Assembly: GCF_001864935.2 (NCBI RefSeq) | Contig: NZ_CP126267.1 | Location: forward strand, 806,001 to 870,000 | DNA from: Curtobacterium sp. MCBA15_012 | Lineage (GTDB): Bacteria; Actinomycetota; Actinomycetes; Actinomycetales; Microbacteriaceae | Direction of reading: 5' to 3' | Length of the DNA: 64,000 bases | Part shown: piece by piece, positions 24,529 through 34,254 of the stretch | Layout of the letters: each line of letters opens with the position of its first letter | How positions within the stretch are numbered: position 1 is the first letter of the stretch | Program-made: the position numbers and the translations under genes | The notes under the pieces: generated by a model | Told to the model about the DNA's origin: nothing | Database searches by the model: none | The model's input: the letters and a program-made list of their open reading frames with translations, nothing else

Positions 24529-25326
24529 ATGACCAGCATCGACCTCGACCACCGCACCGCCCTCGTGACCGGCTCCACGCAGGGGATCGGTCTCGCCATC
24601 GCCGTCGACCTCGCCCGGGCCGGCGCGACCGTGGTCGTGAACGGACGGAGCGAGGACCGCGTCACGCAGGCGGTCGACGCCGTGCGCGAGCAGGTGCCGG
24701 GAGCGCAGGTGCACGGCGTCGCCGCCGACCTGGCCACCGCCGAGGGCGCCGCCACGGTCCTCGACCGGTTCCCGCGCCTGGACGTGCTCGTGAACAACCT
24801 CGGCATCTTCGGCAGCGAGGACCCCTTCGCGATCACCGACGACGAGTGGCGACGCTACTTCGAGGTGAACGTCCTCGCGGCGGTCCGGCTGATGCGCGCC
24901 TACCTGCCGGGCATGACCGAGCAGGGGTGGGGCCGCGTGGTCTCGATCGCGAGCGACTCGGCGGTCGTGACCCCCGCCGAGATGATCCACTACGGCATGA
25001 CGAAGACCGCGCTGCTCGCGGTGTCCCGCGGTTTCGCGAAGGCCGTCAAGGGGTCCGGCGTCACCGTCAACACCGTGCTCGCGGGCCCGACGCACACGGG
25101 CGGCGTCGAGGACTTCGTCGCCGAGATGGTCGGCGAGGACCTGCCCTGGGACGAGGCGCAGCGGCAGTTCATGCGGCAGCACCGTCCGCAGTCGCTGGTC
25201 GAGCGTCTGCTCGAGCCGGAGGAGGTGGCGCACATGGTGACGTACCTCGCGTCGCCGCTGGCCTCGGCGACGACGGGCGGTGCGGTCCGCGCGGACGGCG
25301 GGTACGTCGACGCGATCCTGCCCTGA
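24529..25326 (+). CDS. Short-chain dehydrogenase/reductase
   Basis: The 265-residue protein has the classical SDR motifs TGSTQGIGLAIA (cofactor), VLVNNLGIFG, catalytic serine in VSIASDSAVV and YGMTK, followed by GPTHTGGVEDFV. The ATG at 24529 gives the standard length. The substrate is unknown; its closest kin are SDRs often annotated as 3-oxoacyl-ACP-reductase-like oxidoreductases. Confidence 0.9.
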   Translation: MTSIDLDHRTALVTGSTQGIGLAIAVDLARAGATVVVNGRSEDRVTQAVDAVREQVPGAQVHGVAADLATAEGAATVLDRFPRLDVLVNNLGIFGSEDPFAITDDEWRRYFEVNVLAAVRLMRAYLPGMTEQGWGRVVSIASDSAVVTPAEMIHYGMTKTALLAVSRGFAKAVKGSGVTVNTVLAGPTHTGGVEDFVAEMVGEDLPWDEAQRQFMRQHRPQSLVERLLEPEEVAHMVTYLASPLASATTGGAVRADGGYVDAILP

Positions 25327-25715
25327 CGGCGGCCCGCGGCCGAGCCGTCGGTCGGCCAGTGGATCGGGTGCGCGTCCCACGCGTCAGGGTTGCGGCAGGA
25401 CGCGACCCCGGTGACGGTCTGGAGGCCCGTGGTGCGCCCGGTGCGCGGGTCGCCGACCACGCACCGCCGGGTGTTCCGGGTCGGCCGCCGGCCGACCGAC
25501 GGGTGCCGGGTCGGCCGCCGGCGCGACGCAGGGTCGGCCGCCCGCGCGTCGCGCCGCTCCGGCCGCGTTGCGCCGACCGGCCGCGCCGACCGGCCGCGCC
25601 GACCGGCCGCGCCGCCCGGCCGCGCCGCGTCGAGCCGCGTCGAGCCGCTCCGGCCGCGCCGCGGGCCGCGCCGCGGGCCGCGTCGCGCCGGCCACGCCGC
25701 GACGGACGGGACCGC
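25327..25715. repeat. Low-complexity CGGCCGC-rich intergenic tract
   Basis: The 389-bp gap between convergent genes is dominated by degenerate repeats of GACCGGCCGCGCC (three near-perfect 12-bp units around 25577-25612) and GGGTCGGCCGCCGGC (around 25467-25520). No gene is seen; open frames here are Arg/Pro/Ala shadows. Strong secondary structure may help to end both transcripts. Confidence 0.7.
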
Positions 25716-27245
25716 CTAGTGCATCGCCGGCAGCTGCTGTGCCCCCGCGTCCTCCCCGAGCTGCGGGTTGCGGAGCAGCACCACCGCGGCGACGACGGCG
25801 ATCGCCATCACCACGGCTGCGCCGAGGAACACCGAGTCGTACCCGGCGACGAGTGCACCGGCGGAGCGGCCCGCCCCGGCGTGCGCGACGTACAGGTTCG
25901 TGAGCACGGCGAGGCCCACGGCTCCGCCGATCTGGTTCGTCGCGTTCGCGGCGGCCGCGGCGGCGCCGGCGTCCTCGGGGCGGACCCGGGACAGCGCCAT
26001 GTTCTGCGCGGGGACGAAGATCGCGGCCATGCCGGCGCCCATCACGACCAGGCCGGGCAGCACGTCGGTCCAGTACGAGCCGTCGGCCGAGACGCGGGTG
26101 AGCAGCAGCACGCCGATGCCCGCGACGACCGGTCCGACGACCATGAGGGGCTTCGGGCCGGTGCGCGGCACGGTCTTGACGAGCACGGGGATGACCGCTC
26201 CGATGGCGAGCGCGAGCGGCAGTGTCGCGACGCCGGAGACGAGCGGCGCGAAGCCGAGGACCTGCTGCAGGTGGAAGGTGACGTAGAGCGTCACGGTCGC
26301 CATGACGGCACCGGCGCAGGTCTGGACGACGAGGGCGCCGCCGCGGTTCCGGTCGAGCACGACCCGCAGCGGCAGCAGCGGCGCGGCGACCCGCAGCTCG
26401 ATGAGCACGAACGCGACGAGGAACACGACACCGATGCCGATCGCGACGAGCGCGCCGCCCTCGACCCAGCCCCGCTCGGCGAGGGTGAAGCCGTACACGA
26501 GCGCGCCCAGCCCGACGGCGATGGTCACGGCACCGGCGACGTCGAGTCGTCCGTGGCCCTCGGCACGGCTCTCGCGGAGCACGAGGACCGCGGCGACGAC
26601 GGCCACGGCCGCGACCGGCACGTTGACGAGCAGGCACCAGCGCCAGCCGACGAACTCGGTGAGCACCCCGCCCAGCAGGAGGCCGACGGCCGCGCCGCTC
26701 GAGGTGATCGCGCCGAGGACCCCGAACGCGGTGTTCCGGGCACGACCCGACGGGAAGGTGACGCTCACGAGCGACAGCGCCGCGGGGGCCATGAGCGCGG
26801 CACCGGCACCCTGGAGCACCCGGCCGCCGATGAGCATCGCGGGGACGGTCGCGAGCCCGGCGAGGAGCGACGCCGCCGCGAACAGGACGACACCGAGCAC
26901 GAACGTGCGCTTGCGGCCCCAGTAGTCGGCGATGCGCCCGCCGATGAGCAGGACGGCACCGAAGGTCAGCGCGTACGCCGTGATGATCCACTGCCGCCCG
27001 TCGGCGGTCAGGCCGAGCTCGGTCGCGGCCTGCGGGATCGCGATGTTCACGATCGTGGTGTCGAGGATGACGAGCAGCTGCGCCGCGGCGAGCGTGACGA
27101 GCACGAGCCGCGAGCGGGCGTCGATCCGGCCGGTCGGCGTCGAGCCGGTCGGCGTCGAGCCGGTCGCGGGAGCGGACCCGGCGGAGGCGCCTGCGGCGGG
27201 AGGACCGACGGTCGGCGTGGTGCCGGTGGACGGGGAGGTGGGCAT
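25716..27245 (-). CDS. MFS drug exporter, DHA2 (EmrB/QacA) type
   Basis: The 509-residue protein has about 14 membrane helices and the DHA2 motifs LDTTIVNIAIPQA in helix 1, GGRIADYWGRKRTFVLG (motif A) and GRVLQGAGAALMAPAALSL (motif B). The short C-terminal tail ends QLPAMH. The N-terminus is a ~45-residue Gly/Pro/Thr-rich cytoplasmic stretch containing a 15-bp DNA duplication. I chose the ATG at 27245 (MPTSPSTG); the frame stays open upstream. It is divergent from the serine hydrolase gene. Confidence 0.9.
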   Translation of the reverse strand: MPTSPSTGTTPTVGPPAAGASAGSAPATGSTPTGSTPTGRIDARSRLVLVTLAAAQLLVILDTTIVNIAIPQAATELGLTADGRQWIITAYALTFGAVLLIGGRIADYWGRKRTFVLGVVLFAAASLLAGLATVPAMLIGGRVLQGAGAALMAPAALSLVSVTFPSGRARNTAFGVLGAITSSGAAVGLLLGGVLTEFVGWRWCLLVNVPVAAVAVVAAVLVLRESRAEGHGRLDVAGAVTIAVGLGALVYGFTLAERGWVEGGALVAIGIGVVFLVAFVLIELRVAAPLLPLRVVLDRNRGGALVVQTCAGAVMATVTLYVTFHLQQVLGFAPLVSGVATLPLALAIGAVIPVLVKTVPRTGPKPLMVVGPVVAGIGVLLLTRVSADGSYWTDVLPGLVVMGAGMAAIFVPAQNMALSRVRPEDAGAAAAAANATNQIGGAVGLAVLTNLYVAHAGAGRSAGALVAGYDSVFLGAAVVMAIAVVAAVVLLRNPQLGEDAGAQQLPAMH

Positions 27246-27367
27246 GGCGGAGTGGTTCCGTTCTCGGGAAGGCGTCGTGGGGTTTTCAGCCCGGATCGCC
27301 TTCCGCGACCACTCCGGCACCGTGCCGGACACAGCGAGGAGCCTACCGGACGCGGCAGGATGGCCCG

Positions 27368-28348
27368 GTGACCCCCGCGCAGCCGACCCCGGCCGAGCCG
27401 GCCTCCGCGCAGCCGACCCCGGCCGAGCCGGCCTCCGCGCAGCCGACCCCGGCCGAGCCGACCCCCGCGCACGCGGCCCTCGACGCCCTCGTCCGGCACG
27501 TCGCCGCCACCGGCTTCCGCGCGCACGGTCTGCACGTCCGGGTCGGTGACGACACGGTCGAGCACCGCTGGACCCCGGACGTGCGCGAGGAGGTCCACTC
27601 GGTCGCCAAGGGCGTCGCCGTGCTGGCGGTCGGCATCGCGGCCGACGACGGCCTGGTCGACGTGGACGGGCCGGTCGCCGCCACGCTGCCCGCCCTGTGC
27701 ACCGGCGCGGGCACCGACCGGGTCACCCTCCGGCACCTGCTCACCATGACGAGCGGCGTCGACATGCCGTGGTCGCCGACCGAGTTGACCGAATGGCCGG
27801 ACCTCGCGGCGGAGTTCCTGTCGCGGCCCTCCCGGGGCCGGGTGTTCCAGTACGCGAACGCGAGCACGTACACGGCGATGCGGGTGCTCGAACGACACGT
27901 CGGGGACGTCGGCGCGTTCGTGTCCGAGCGCGTGTTCGCACCGCTCGGCATCGCGGACGTCGGCTGGGCGCGCTGCGCGCGGGGCTTCGTCGCCGGCGGC
28001 GAGGGCATCGCCCTGCGCACGTCGGAGCTCGCCCGCATCGGACGCCTGGTGCGGGACGGCGGGGTCGTCGACGGCCACCGGGTCGTCGCGGCGCGCTGGT
28101 GCGAGGCGCTGCACTCCGACTGGGTGGAGCGCGAGGGCGCCGGTCCCGGGTACGAGCGGTACGCGATGGCCGGGTGGGACGGCCCCGGGCAGCTCTGGCG
28201 GCTGCACGGCGCACACGGCCAGATGCTGCTGTTCGACCGCGACGCCGTGGTCACCGTGACCGCGGACGACCACGCCGGTGCCGACGCGTTCGCGTCGGCC
28301 GTCGCCGACGTGCTGTCCGCACGGCCCGCCGCCACCGCGCGGGACTGA
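27368..28348 (+). CDS. Serine hydrolase (class C beta-lactamase/DD-peptidase-like)
   Basis: The 326-residue protein carries the SxxK nucleophile motif in EVHSVAKGVAVLAVG, the YxN motif in FQYANAS, and LRHLLTMTSGVD, all typical of the beta-lactamase/transpeptidase-like family. There is no obvious signal peptide; the N-terminus is instead a repetitive Pro/Ala-rich stretch encoded by three 30-bp repeats. It is shorter than typical AmpC at its C-terminus and lacks a clear KTG box. The function could be esterase or peptidase; cytoplasmic location is likely. Confidence 0.82.
   Translation: MTPAQPTPAEPASAQPTPAEPASAQPTPAEPTPAHAALDALVRHVAATGFRAHGLHVRVGDDTVEHRWTPDVREEVHSVAKGVAVLAVGIAADDGLVDVDGPVAATLPALCTGAGTDRVTLRHLLTMTSGVDMPWSPTELTEWPDLAAEFLSRPSRGRVFQYANASTYTAMRVLERHVGDVGAFVSERVFAPLGIADVGWARCARGFVAGGEGIALRTSELARIGRLVRDGGVVDGHRVVAARWCEALHSDWVEREGAGPGYERYAMAGWDGPGQLWRLHGAHGQMLLFDRDAVVTVTADDHAGADAFASAVADVLSARPAATARD
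27377..27466 (+). repeat. Three 30-bp tandem repeats in the serine hydrolase N-terminus
   Basis: Units run 27377-27406, 27407-27436 and 27437-27466; the first two are identical and the third differs near its end. They encode AQPTPAEPAS repeated. The period is divisible by three, so copy-number change would lengthen or shorten the linker without a frameshift. Confidence 0.9.
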
Positions 28349-28380
28349 CGACCGGACTGACGACCGGACCGACGACCGGC

Positions 28381-28524
28381 CGGGAGGCGCGTGGCGGCCC
28401 CGACCCGTCCCTCCCGTCGTGCCCGCCCGCCGGACGGGAGGCGCGTGGCGGCCCCGACCCGCGCCTCCCGTCCTGCGCGCCCACCCCACGGGAGGCGCGT
28501 GGCGGCCCCGACCCGCGCCTCCCG
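28381..28524 (+). repeat. Array of three 36-nt palindromic repeats, period 54 nt (cluster A)
   Basis: Copies lie at 28381-28416, 28435-28470 and 28489-28524. Each begins CGGGAGGCGCGTGGCGGCCC and ends with CTCCCG; the second and third are identical. The two 18-nt spacers are themselves similar to each other (both C/G-rich, TCxTGCxCGCCC-like). The array sits between the serine hydrolase and the glucanase gene. Confidence 0.9.
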
Positions 28525-28687
28525 TCCGGCCAGGCCGCGCTCTCCGGACCAGACACGACACTTCCTCGATCTCGTGACCCGGGACGCTGACGGGCGCCGC
28601 CGCACTGCCGACAGGGACCCGCGACACCCGAGCGCGACCGTCGGCCGCGGCCCCCGCCGACACCCACCTCCCCGGAAGGGACCCACC

Positions 28688-31600
28688 GTGGACGTCGTCC
28701 GCTCCTCCGTCGTCGCGCTCGTGGTCGGCGCGCTGACCCTCTCCGCCGTCGGCACCGCGCACCCGGCAGCCGCGGCACCCGCCGCTGCCGCACCCGCACC
28801 CGCCGCACCCGCCGCCGCTGCTGCGCCCGCCGGGCCGCCCGCGGACGGCGTCCGCGTCGGCGCCGGCTCCTACGCCCCGACCCCGCCCGGGAGCCTGCCC
28901 GACATCGCGGACGTGCAGGCCACCGTCGACCAGCACCTGTACGTCGACCCGTCGCAGGCGGGCAAGCCGGTGCCGACCAACCAGTGGTGGACCGACCTGC
29001 TCGTCAGCCGCTGGTCCGGCGACATGTGGGCCTACCCGTTCGTGTCGTCGAACAGCGCCGCGGGGACGAAGCTCAGCTACCCGACCACCTGGAACGCCGA
29101 CGGCACGGCCATGCGGCTCGACGCCCCGATCACCGTCGGCGCGACCGTCGAGCCGACCCCGGACGCCTCCGACCGGCTCCTCGCCGACTTCGAGGACGGC
29201 GTCCCCGCCGACTGGACCGCGACCGGCGACGCGTTCACGACGACCGCGACCGGCACGGCACGCGGGCAGAGCGCGGTCTCGGGGTGGCTCGGGAAGGGCT
29301 TCCTCGACTCCTTCACGGACGACGACGGCGACGGCGCGACGGGCACGCTCACCTCGCCCGCGTTCACGATCGACCGGTCGACCCTCGCGTTCCTCGTCGG
29401 CGGCGGCCGGCACCCCGACCACGAGGCGGTGCAGCTCCTGGTGGACGGGCAGGTCGTCGAGCAGGCGACCGGCACCGACAGCGAGGTGCTCCGGTGGGCG
29501 TCGTGGGACGTCTCGGCGCTCCGCGGCAGGACCGCGCAGCTCCGCGTGGTCGACGACCTGCGCGCCGGCTGGGCGCACGTCCTGCTCGACCAGGTGCTGC
29601 TGACCGACGCGCCCGACGGCCTCGCCGAGCGGTCCTCCACGACGTTCTCGGCGAAGGAGGCCGACGCCCTGCGGTGGGGCGACTGGAACGTCAGCTGGCG
29701 GATGCCCCAGGACGGCCCCGGCGGCCAGTCCGTCGACGTCACGAGCGTGCAGGGCTCGCCCTACGAGTGGTTCGAGTTCCACGGCGCGACCCCTCGGCTG
29801 ACGCTGCAGCCCGGTGCGACGCTCACGGACGGCGACGGCGAGCGCCTGACCGGCACGATCACGGCCGACCGCTTCGAGATCCGCCAGGACGGGCACGTGT
29901 TCGGCGTGCACGCCCCGACCGGCACGACGTTCACCCGCACGGGCGACGTCCTGGACGCGTCCGCGGGCACGCCCTACCTGGTGGTCAGCGCGGTGCCCGA
30001 GCACGGGCTGACGCTCGACGACCTGCACCGCACGGCGTTCGCGGTGCCGCGGGACACCACGATGGCCTACTCGTACGACCCCGCAGCCGGACAGGTGGAG
30101 CAGCGCTGGTCGCTCCGCACCGACCTGCTGCAGGGCACCGACCACGACACCGTGCAGGGCTGGCTCCAGCACCAGTACGCCGAGTCGACGAACGACCTCC
30201 GCTTCACCGGGGCCACGTACGCGACGCCCCGGGGCACCATGCGCACCACCGTCGGGCACGACGGCTGGACGCTCCGCTACGCGTTCAGCGGGCTCACCCC
30301 GGTCGGCGCGGAACCCACGGCCACGGGCGACGACCCGTACCGCGAGGACGTCATGCGGCGGTACCTCGCCGACTACGCCGCGAAGACCACCTACGGCGGG
30401 GACACCTACTGGGGCGGCAAGGACCTGCAGCAGCTCGGCGCGTACATGACGATCGCCGACCAGATCGGCGACGACGCGGACGCCGAGCGGCTCCGGTCGA
30501 CGCTCGAACGGGCGCTCACCGACTGGTACACGTACTCCGCGGGGGAGCGCGAGCACTTCTTCGCGATGTACCCGACGTGGAAGGCCCTGATCGGCTTCGG
30601 CGACTCGTACGGCTCGGCGCAGTTCAACGACAACCACTTCCACTACGGCTACTTCGCGCTCGCGACCGCGATGCTCGGTCGGGCCGACCCGGCGTGGGCC
30701 GAGCGCTACGGCGACATGGCCACCCTGGTCGCGAAGCAGTACGCGAACTGGGACCGCGACGACGCCCGCTTCCCGTACCTGCGGACGTTCGGCGTCTGGA
30801 CCGGGCACTCGAACGCCGGCGGGGTCTCCTCGCCGGGCGGCAACAACCAGGAGTCGTCGTCCGAGGCGGTCCAGTCCGAGGCCGGGCTGTTCCTGCTCGG
30901 CACCGTCCTCGGCGACGAGGAGATGCAGGCCACCGGCGCGATGCAGTACGTCACCGAGCGGGCGGCCGTGCGGGACTACTACCAGAACGCGCACGGCAAC
31001 CCCGCGTCGAAGGCGTACGACGGGAACGGCGCGTTCCCCGCGGCGTACCGGGCCGGGCAGGCGGGCATCCTGTTCGACTCCGGCCAGGCCGAGGCGACGT
31101 ACTTCTCGGGCGACCCGGCCTGGATCTACGGCATCCAGTGGATGCCGACCGCCCCGTGGTTCGCGTACTTCGGGTGGGACCCGGACTTCTCGGCGTCGCT
31201 CATGCGGCAGATGATGCGCGCACGACCACAGGTCGTCGGACAGGACGGCGTGGTCGGCGGCAACGCGGGCCACGTGCAGATGCTCACGAAGAAGTGGTGG
31301 GGCGTCGGCACCTACGGCGACGCCGTCATCACCCGGGACCGACCGGCGGCGATCCGCGAGCTGCAGGACGCCGTCCGCGCCGCCGAGCGGAACCACCCCG
31401 GGTACGTCACCGCCCGGACGGCCGCGAACCCGCTGTACGACCGCGCGACCGACACGCTGTACGTCTCGGTCGCCGAGGACGGCACCGTGGTGTTCCCGGA
31501 CGCGTACTGGACGCCGGAGACCCTGCCAGCGGCCCTCGTGCCCGCCGAGCTCGACGGTCCGACCGCCGACCGGCAGCCCGCCGACTGGCCGGTGCGCTCG

Positions 31601-34117
31601 CCGCTGCTGTCCTTCCTGGTCACGGACTACCGGGCGGACACCGCGACCATCGACCGGCTGTACGGCGTCGACCTGACCGACCACCGCCCTGGTGTCGACA
31701 CGGCCCACGCCGCGGCGGTGTTCAGCGACATGGGCGACGCCCTCGGCAACGTGGTGCTCGGCTTCCTCGCCCAGTACGACCCCGACACCTACGCCGACGT
31801 GCACGCGGCGCTCTGGGCGGAGCAGGACCCGGCCGTCACCGGGCAGTCGATGGCCGGCCTGGTCTACCACCAGGCGATGTCGAACCGCACCGTCGGCACC
31901 GAGGTCACCGACCGGCACACCTCGAACCCGCTCAGCCAGGTGTTCCGGGCCGCCGACGGCACGTACTCGTACGTGCTCGACAACATCGACGACGTCCAGC
32001 ACACCTACGACGTCTACGAGGGGCAGCGCGTGATCGGGCAGATCGCGGTCCCGGCCCGGACGCAGATCACCTCGCACCTCGACGCCCGGCTGACCGACGT
32101 CGCGGTCGCCCTCGACGGCGGCGCCAGGACGGTCGCCCCCGGGAGCACGGTGCACCTCACCGCGACCGGCACCGACCAGTACGGCGCGACCGTGCCGCTC
32201 GAGGGCGTGCGCTGGACCACGTCCTCGGGGACGATCGACGCCGACGGCACCCTGCACGCCGGCGCCGACCCGGTGGACGTCGCGACGGTGACGGCCACGG
32301 TCGGCTCCGTGCACGGCGAACACCGGTTCCGGGTGGCCCCGACGCCCGTGCTCACCGGCCTCACGGTGACCCCCGGCGTCGAGCGGCTCGTCGTCGGCAC
32401 CCCGGTGACCTTCCGCGCCGAGGGGCACGACCAGTACGGCGACCCCGCCGCGCTGCCCGCCCCGCCGGTGTGGAGCACGACCGCGCCGGGTTCGGTCACC
32501 GCCGACGGCACCCTGACCACCACGGGACCGGGTGCCGGCTACCTGGTCGCCACCGTCGGTGCCGGACCGGCCACGGTCGAGGGGACCGCGGTCGTGTCCT
32601 CGGTCGTCACGGTCCCCGTCGTCCCCGGCGTCCGGGCCACCGCGACCTCGACCGACGGCGGGAGCACGGCCGCGAGGGCCGTCGACGGTGACCGCTCCAC
32701 CCGGTGGGAGAGCCGCCACGGTGTCGACGACGTCGACCTGGTGCTCGACCTCGGCGGTGCCCGCGACGTCGACACCGTGCAGGTGGACTGGGAGGCCGCG
32801 GCGGCCGCACGCTACGTCGTCCAGGTGGCCGACGCGGCGGACGGTCCCTGGCGCGACGTCCGCACGGTCGAGAAGACCGACGCCGCCGCCGACACCGTGC
32901 CCGTCGGGGCGACCGCCCGGTACGTCCGGCTGCACCTGACCGACCGGCTGACGCAGTACGGCTACTCGGTGTGGGAGGTCCGGGTCACCGGGACCCCCGC
33001 GGCGTCGGCCGTCACCGTGCGGGACCTGCTCGTGGCCCCGCGCAGCGCCACCGTCCGGTCCGGCGACACCGTCCGGCTCGCCGCGTACGGCTTCGACGCG
33101 GACGGCGCCGGCGGGCTGCTCGAGGGACCGGCGCGCCCGACGTGGACCGTCGACGCTGCGGACGGCAGCGGGACCGCCACGGACCCGGGCGACGGGGCGA
33201 CCGTCACCGACGCCGGGGTCGTCACCGCACCCCGTACCCCCGGCGCGACGATCACCGTCCGGGCGACCCGGGGAGAGGCCGCCGGCACCGCCGTGGTCCG
33301 CACGCTCGACGCCCCGGCCACCCCCGCAGCGGCCCGGGACGTCGCGGTCGGCAAGCCCGTGACGACCTCGTCGGACGAGCGCGGCGACCTGGCCGGCGAC
33401 GCGGCCGTGGACGACGACGACACGACCCGCTGGTCGAGCACCGCCCACGACGGCGAGTGGCTCGCGGTCGACCTCGGCGCGGTGCTGCCGCTCGACCGGG
33501 TCGAGGTCGCGTGGGAAGCGGCCTCGGCGGCGTCCGACCGGGTCCAGGTCCGCGACCGCGACACCGATCCGTGGCGCACGGTCGCGACCACGGACGCGGG
33601 GAGCGGCGGGACCGAGCGGCACGCCCTCGACGGGGTGCGCGGTCGGTACGTGCGGCTCGTCGCCGACACCAGGAACACGCGGTACGGCGTCTCGGTGTGG
33701 TCCTTCCGGGTGTTCTCCACCGAGGGTGCGCCGACACCCGACCTCGCCCGCCGCGCGACCGTGCGGTCATCGGGCGACGAGTCGGCCGGCACCCCGGCCC
33801 GCCTCGCCGTCGACGGCGACCCGGGGACGCGGTGGGCGAGCGAGCACGTCGACTCCGCCCACCTCGACGTCGACCTCGGTGCGGTGCACACGGTGCACGA
33901 GGCGACGATCCGGTGGGAGGCCGCGTACGGCCGCTCGTACCGGATCGAGGGCCGTGACGGCACGACGGGCGCGTGGACGACGGTCGCGACGGTGACCGAC
34001 GGCGACGGCGGCACCGACCGGGTCGCGCTGCACGGCTCGTGGCGGACGCTGCGGCTGCAGGGCGTCGAACGGGGCACGCCGTACGGGTACTCGCTGTACG
34101 CGCTCGAGGTGCGCTGA
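28688..34117 (+). CDS. Secreted modular GH81 endo-beta-1,3-glucanase
   Basis: GTG start at 28688 behind GGAAGGG gives 1809 residues with a signal peptide ending in AHPAAAA and an Ala/Pro linker. The GH81 family is recognisable from PTNQWWTDLL (about residue 95), NDNHFHYGYF (about 646) and NNQESSSEAVQSE (about 720-731), the regions carrying the acid/base residues. A jelly-roll-like insert resembling domains of GH32 enzymes (FEDG...GWLGKGFLDSF...LLDQVLLTD) interrupts the N-terminal part at about 163-309. The C-terminal third holds Ig-like domains (about 1139-1310 and 1437-1540) and three F5/8 type C-like modules (about 1311-1434, 1551-1676, 1684-1809). It should hydrolyse laminarin, callose or fungal wall glucan outside the cell. 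Confidence 0.9.
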   Translation: MDVVRSSVVALVVGALTLSAVGTAHPAAAAPAAAAPAPAAPAAAAAPAGPPADGVRVGAGSYAPTPPGSLPDIADVQATVDQHLYVDPSQAGKPVPTNQWWTDLLVSRWSGDMWAYPFVSSNSAAGTKLSYPTTWNADGTAMRLDAPITVGATVEPTPDASDRLLADFEDGVPADWTATGDAFTTTATGTARGQSAVSGWLGKGFLDSFTDDDGDGATGTLTSPAFTIDRSTLAFLVGGGRHPDHEAVQLLVDGQVVEQATGTDSEVLRWASWDVSALRGRTAQLRVVDDLRAGWAHVLLDQVLLTDAPDGLAERSSTTFSAKEADALRWGDWNVSWRMPQDGPGGQSVDVTSVQGSPYEWFEFHGATPRLTLQPGATLTDGDGERLTGTITADRFEIRQDGHVFGVHAPTGTTFTRTGDVLDASAGTPYLVVSAVPEHGLTLDDLHRTAFAVPRDTTMAYSYDPAAGQVEQRWSLRTDLLQGTDHDTVQGWLQHQYAESTNDLRFTGATYATPRGTMRTTVGHDGWTLRYAFSGLTPVGAEPTATGDDPYREDVMRRYLADYAAKTTYGGDTYWGGKDLQQLGAYMTIADQIGDDADAERLRSTLERALTDWYTYSAGEREHFFAMYPTWKALIGFGDSYGSAQFNDNHFHYGYFALATAMLGRADPAWAERYGDMATLVAKQYANWDRDDARFPYLRTFGVWTGHSNAGGVSSPGGNNQESSSEAVQSEAGLFLLGTVLGDEEMQATGAMQYVTERAAVRDYYQNAHGNPASKAYDGNGAFPAAYRAGQAGILFDSGQAEATYFSGDPAWIYGIQWMPTAPWFAYFGWDPDFSASLMRQMMRARPQVVGQDGVVGGNAGHVQMLTKKWWGVGTYGDAVITRDRPAAIRELQDAVRAAERNHPGYVTARTAANPLYDRATDTLYVSVAEDGTVVFPDAYWTPETLPAALVPAELDGPTADRQPADWPVRSPLLSFLVTDYRADTATIDRLYGVDLTDHRPGVDTAHAAAVFSDMGDALGNVVLGFLAQYDPDTYADVHAALWAEQDPAVTGQSMAGLVYHQAMSNRTVGTEVTDRHTSNPLSQVFRAADGTYSYVLDNIDDVQHTYDVYEGQRVIGQIAVPARTQITSHLDARLTDVAVALDGGARTVAPGSTVHLTATGTDQYGATVPLEGVRWTTSSGTIDADGTLHAGADPVDVATVTATVGSVHGEHRFRVAPTPVLTGLTVTPGVERLVVGTPVTFRAEGHDQYGDPAALPAPPVWSTTAPGSVTADGTLTTTGPGAGYLVATVGAGPATVEGTAVVSSVVTVPVVPGVRATATSTDGGSTAARAVDGDRSTRWESRHGVDDVDLVLDLGGARDVDTVQVDWEAAAAARYVVQVADAADGPWRDVRTVEKTDAAADTVPVGATARYVRLHLTDRLTQYGYSVWEVRVTGTPAASAVTVRDLLVAPRSATVRSGDTVRLAAYGFDADGAGGLLEGPARPTWTVDAADGSGTATDPGDGATVTDAGVVTAPRTPGATITVRATRGEAAGTAVVRTLDAPATPAAARDVAVGKPVTTSSDERGDLAGDAAVDDDDTTRWSSTAHDGEWLAVDLGAVLPLDRVEVAWEAASAASDRVQVRDRDTDPWRTVATTDAGSGGTERHALDGVRGRYVRLVADTRNTRYGVSVWSFRVFSTEGAPTPDLARRATVRSSGDESAGTPARLAVDGDPGTRWASEHVDSAHLDVDLGAVHTVHEATIRWEAAYGRSYRIEGRDGTTGAWTTVATVTDGDGGTDRVALHGSWRTLRLQGVERGTPYGYSLYALEVR

Positions 34118-34146
34118 CCCCGCGGTCGGCACCGCGTCGAGGCGGA

Positions 34147-34236
34147 CGGGAGGCCCGTGGCGGCCCCGGTGCGCGCCTCCCGTCGTCCCCACGTGCCGGT
34201 CGGGAGGCGCGTGGCGGCCCCGCACCGTGCCTCCCG
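34147..34236 (+). repeat. Two 36-nt palindromic repeats, period 54 nt (cluster B)
   Basis: Copies at 34147-34182 and 34201-34236 share the CGGGAGG...GTGGCGGCCCCG...GCCTCCCG layout and orientation of cluster A, separated by an 18-nt spacer. They lie between the 3' end of the glucanase gene and the convergent 116-aa gene. Confidence 0.9.
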
Positions 34237-34254
34237 TCCGTCGTCGCGACGGCG

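Noticed and set aside
28381..28524. CRISPR-like array of three 36-nt repeats with equal spacers
   Set aside because: The spacers are only 18 nt and similar to each other, the repeats are internally palindromic over their full length, copies also occur singly, and no cas gene is present. It is a minisatellite-like repeat family.
27047..33622. Open frame of 2191 codons on the minus strand opposite the MFS, hydrolase and glucanase genes
   Set aside because: It is antisense to several well-supported genes, has Arg/Gly/Val-rich shadow composition, and no recognisable domain. High GC makes stop codons rare in such frames.
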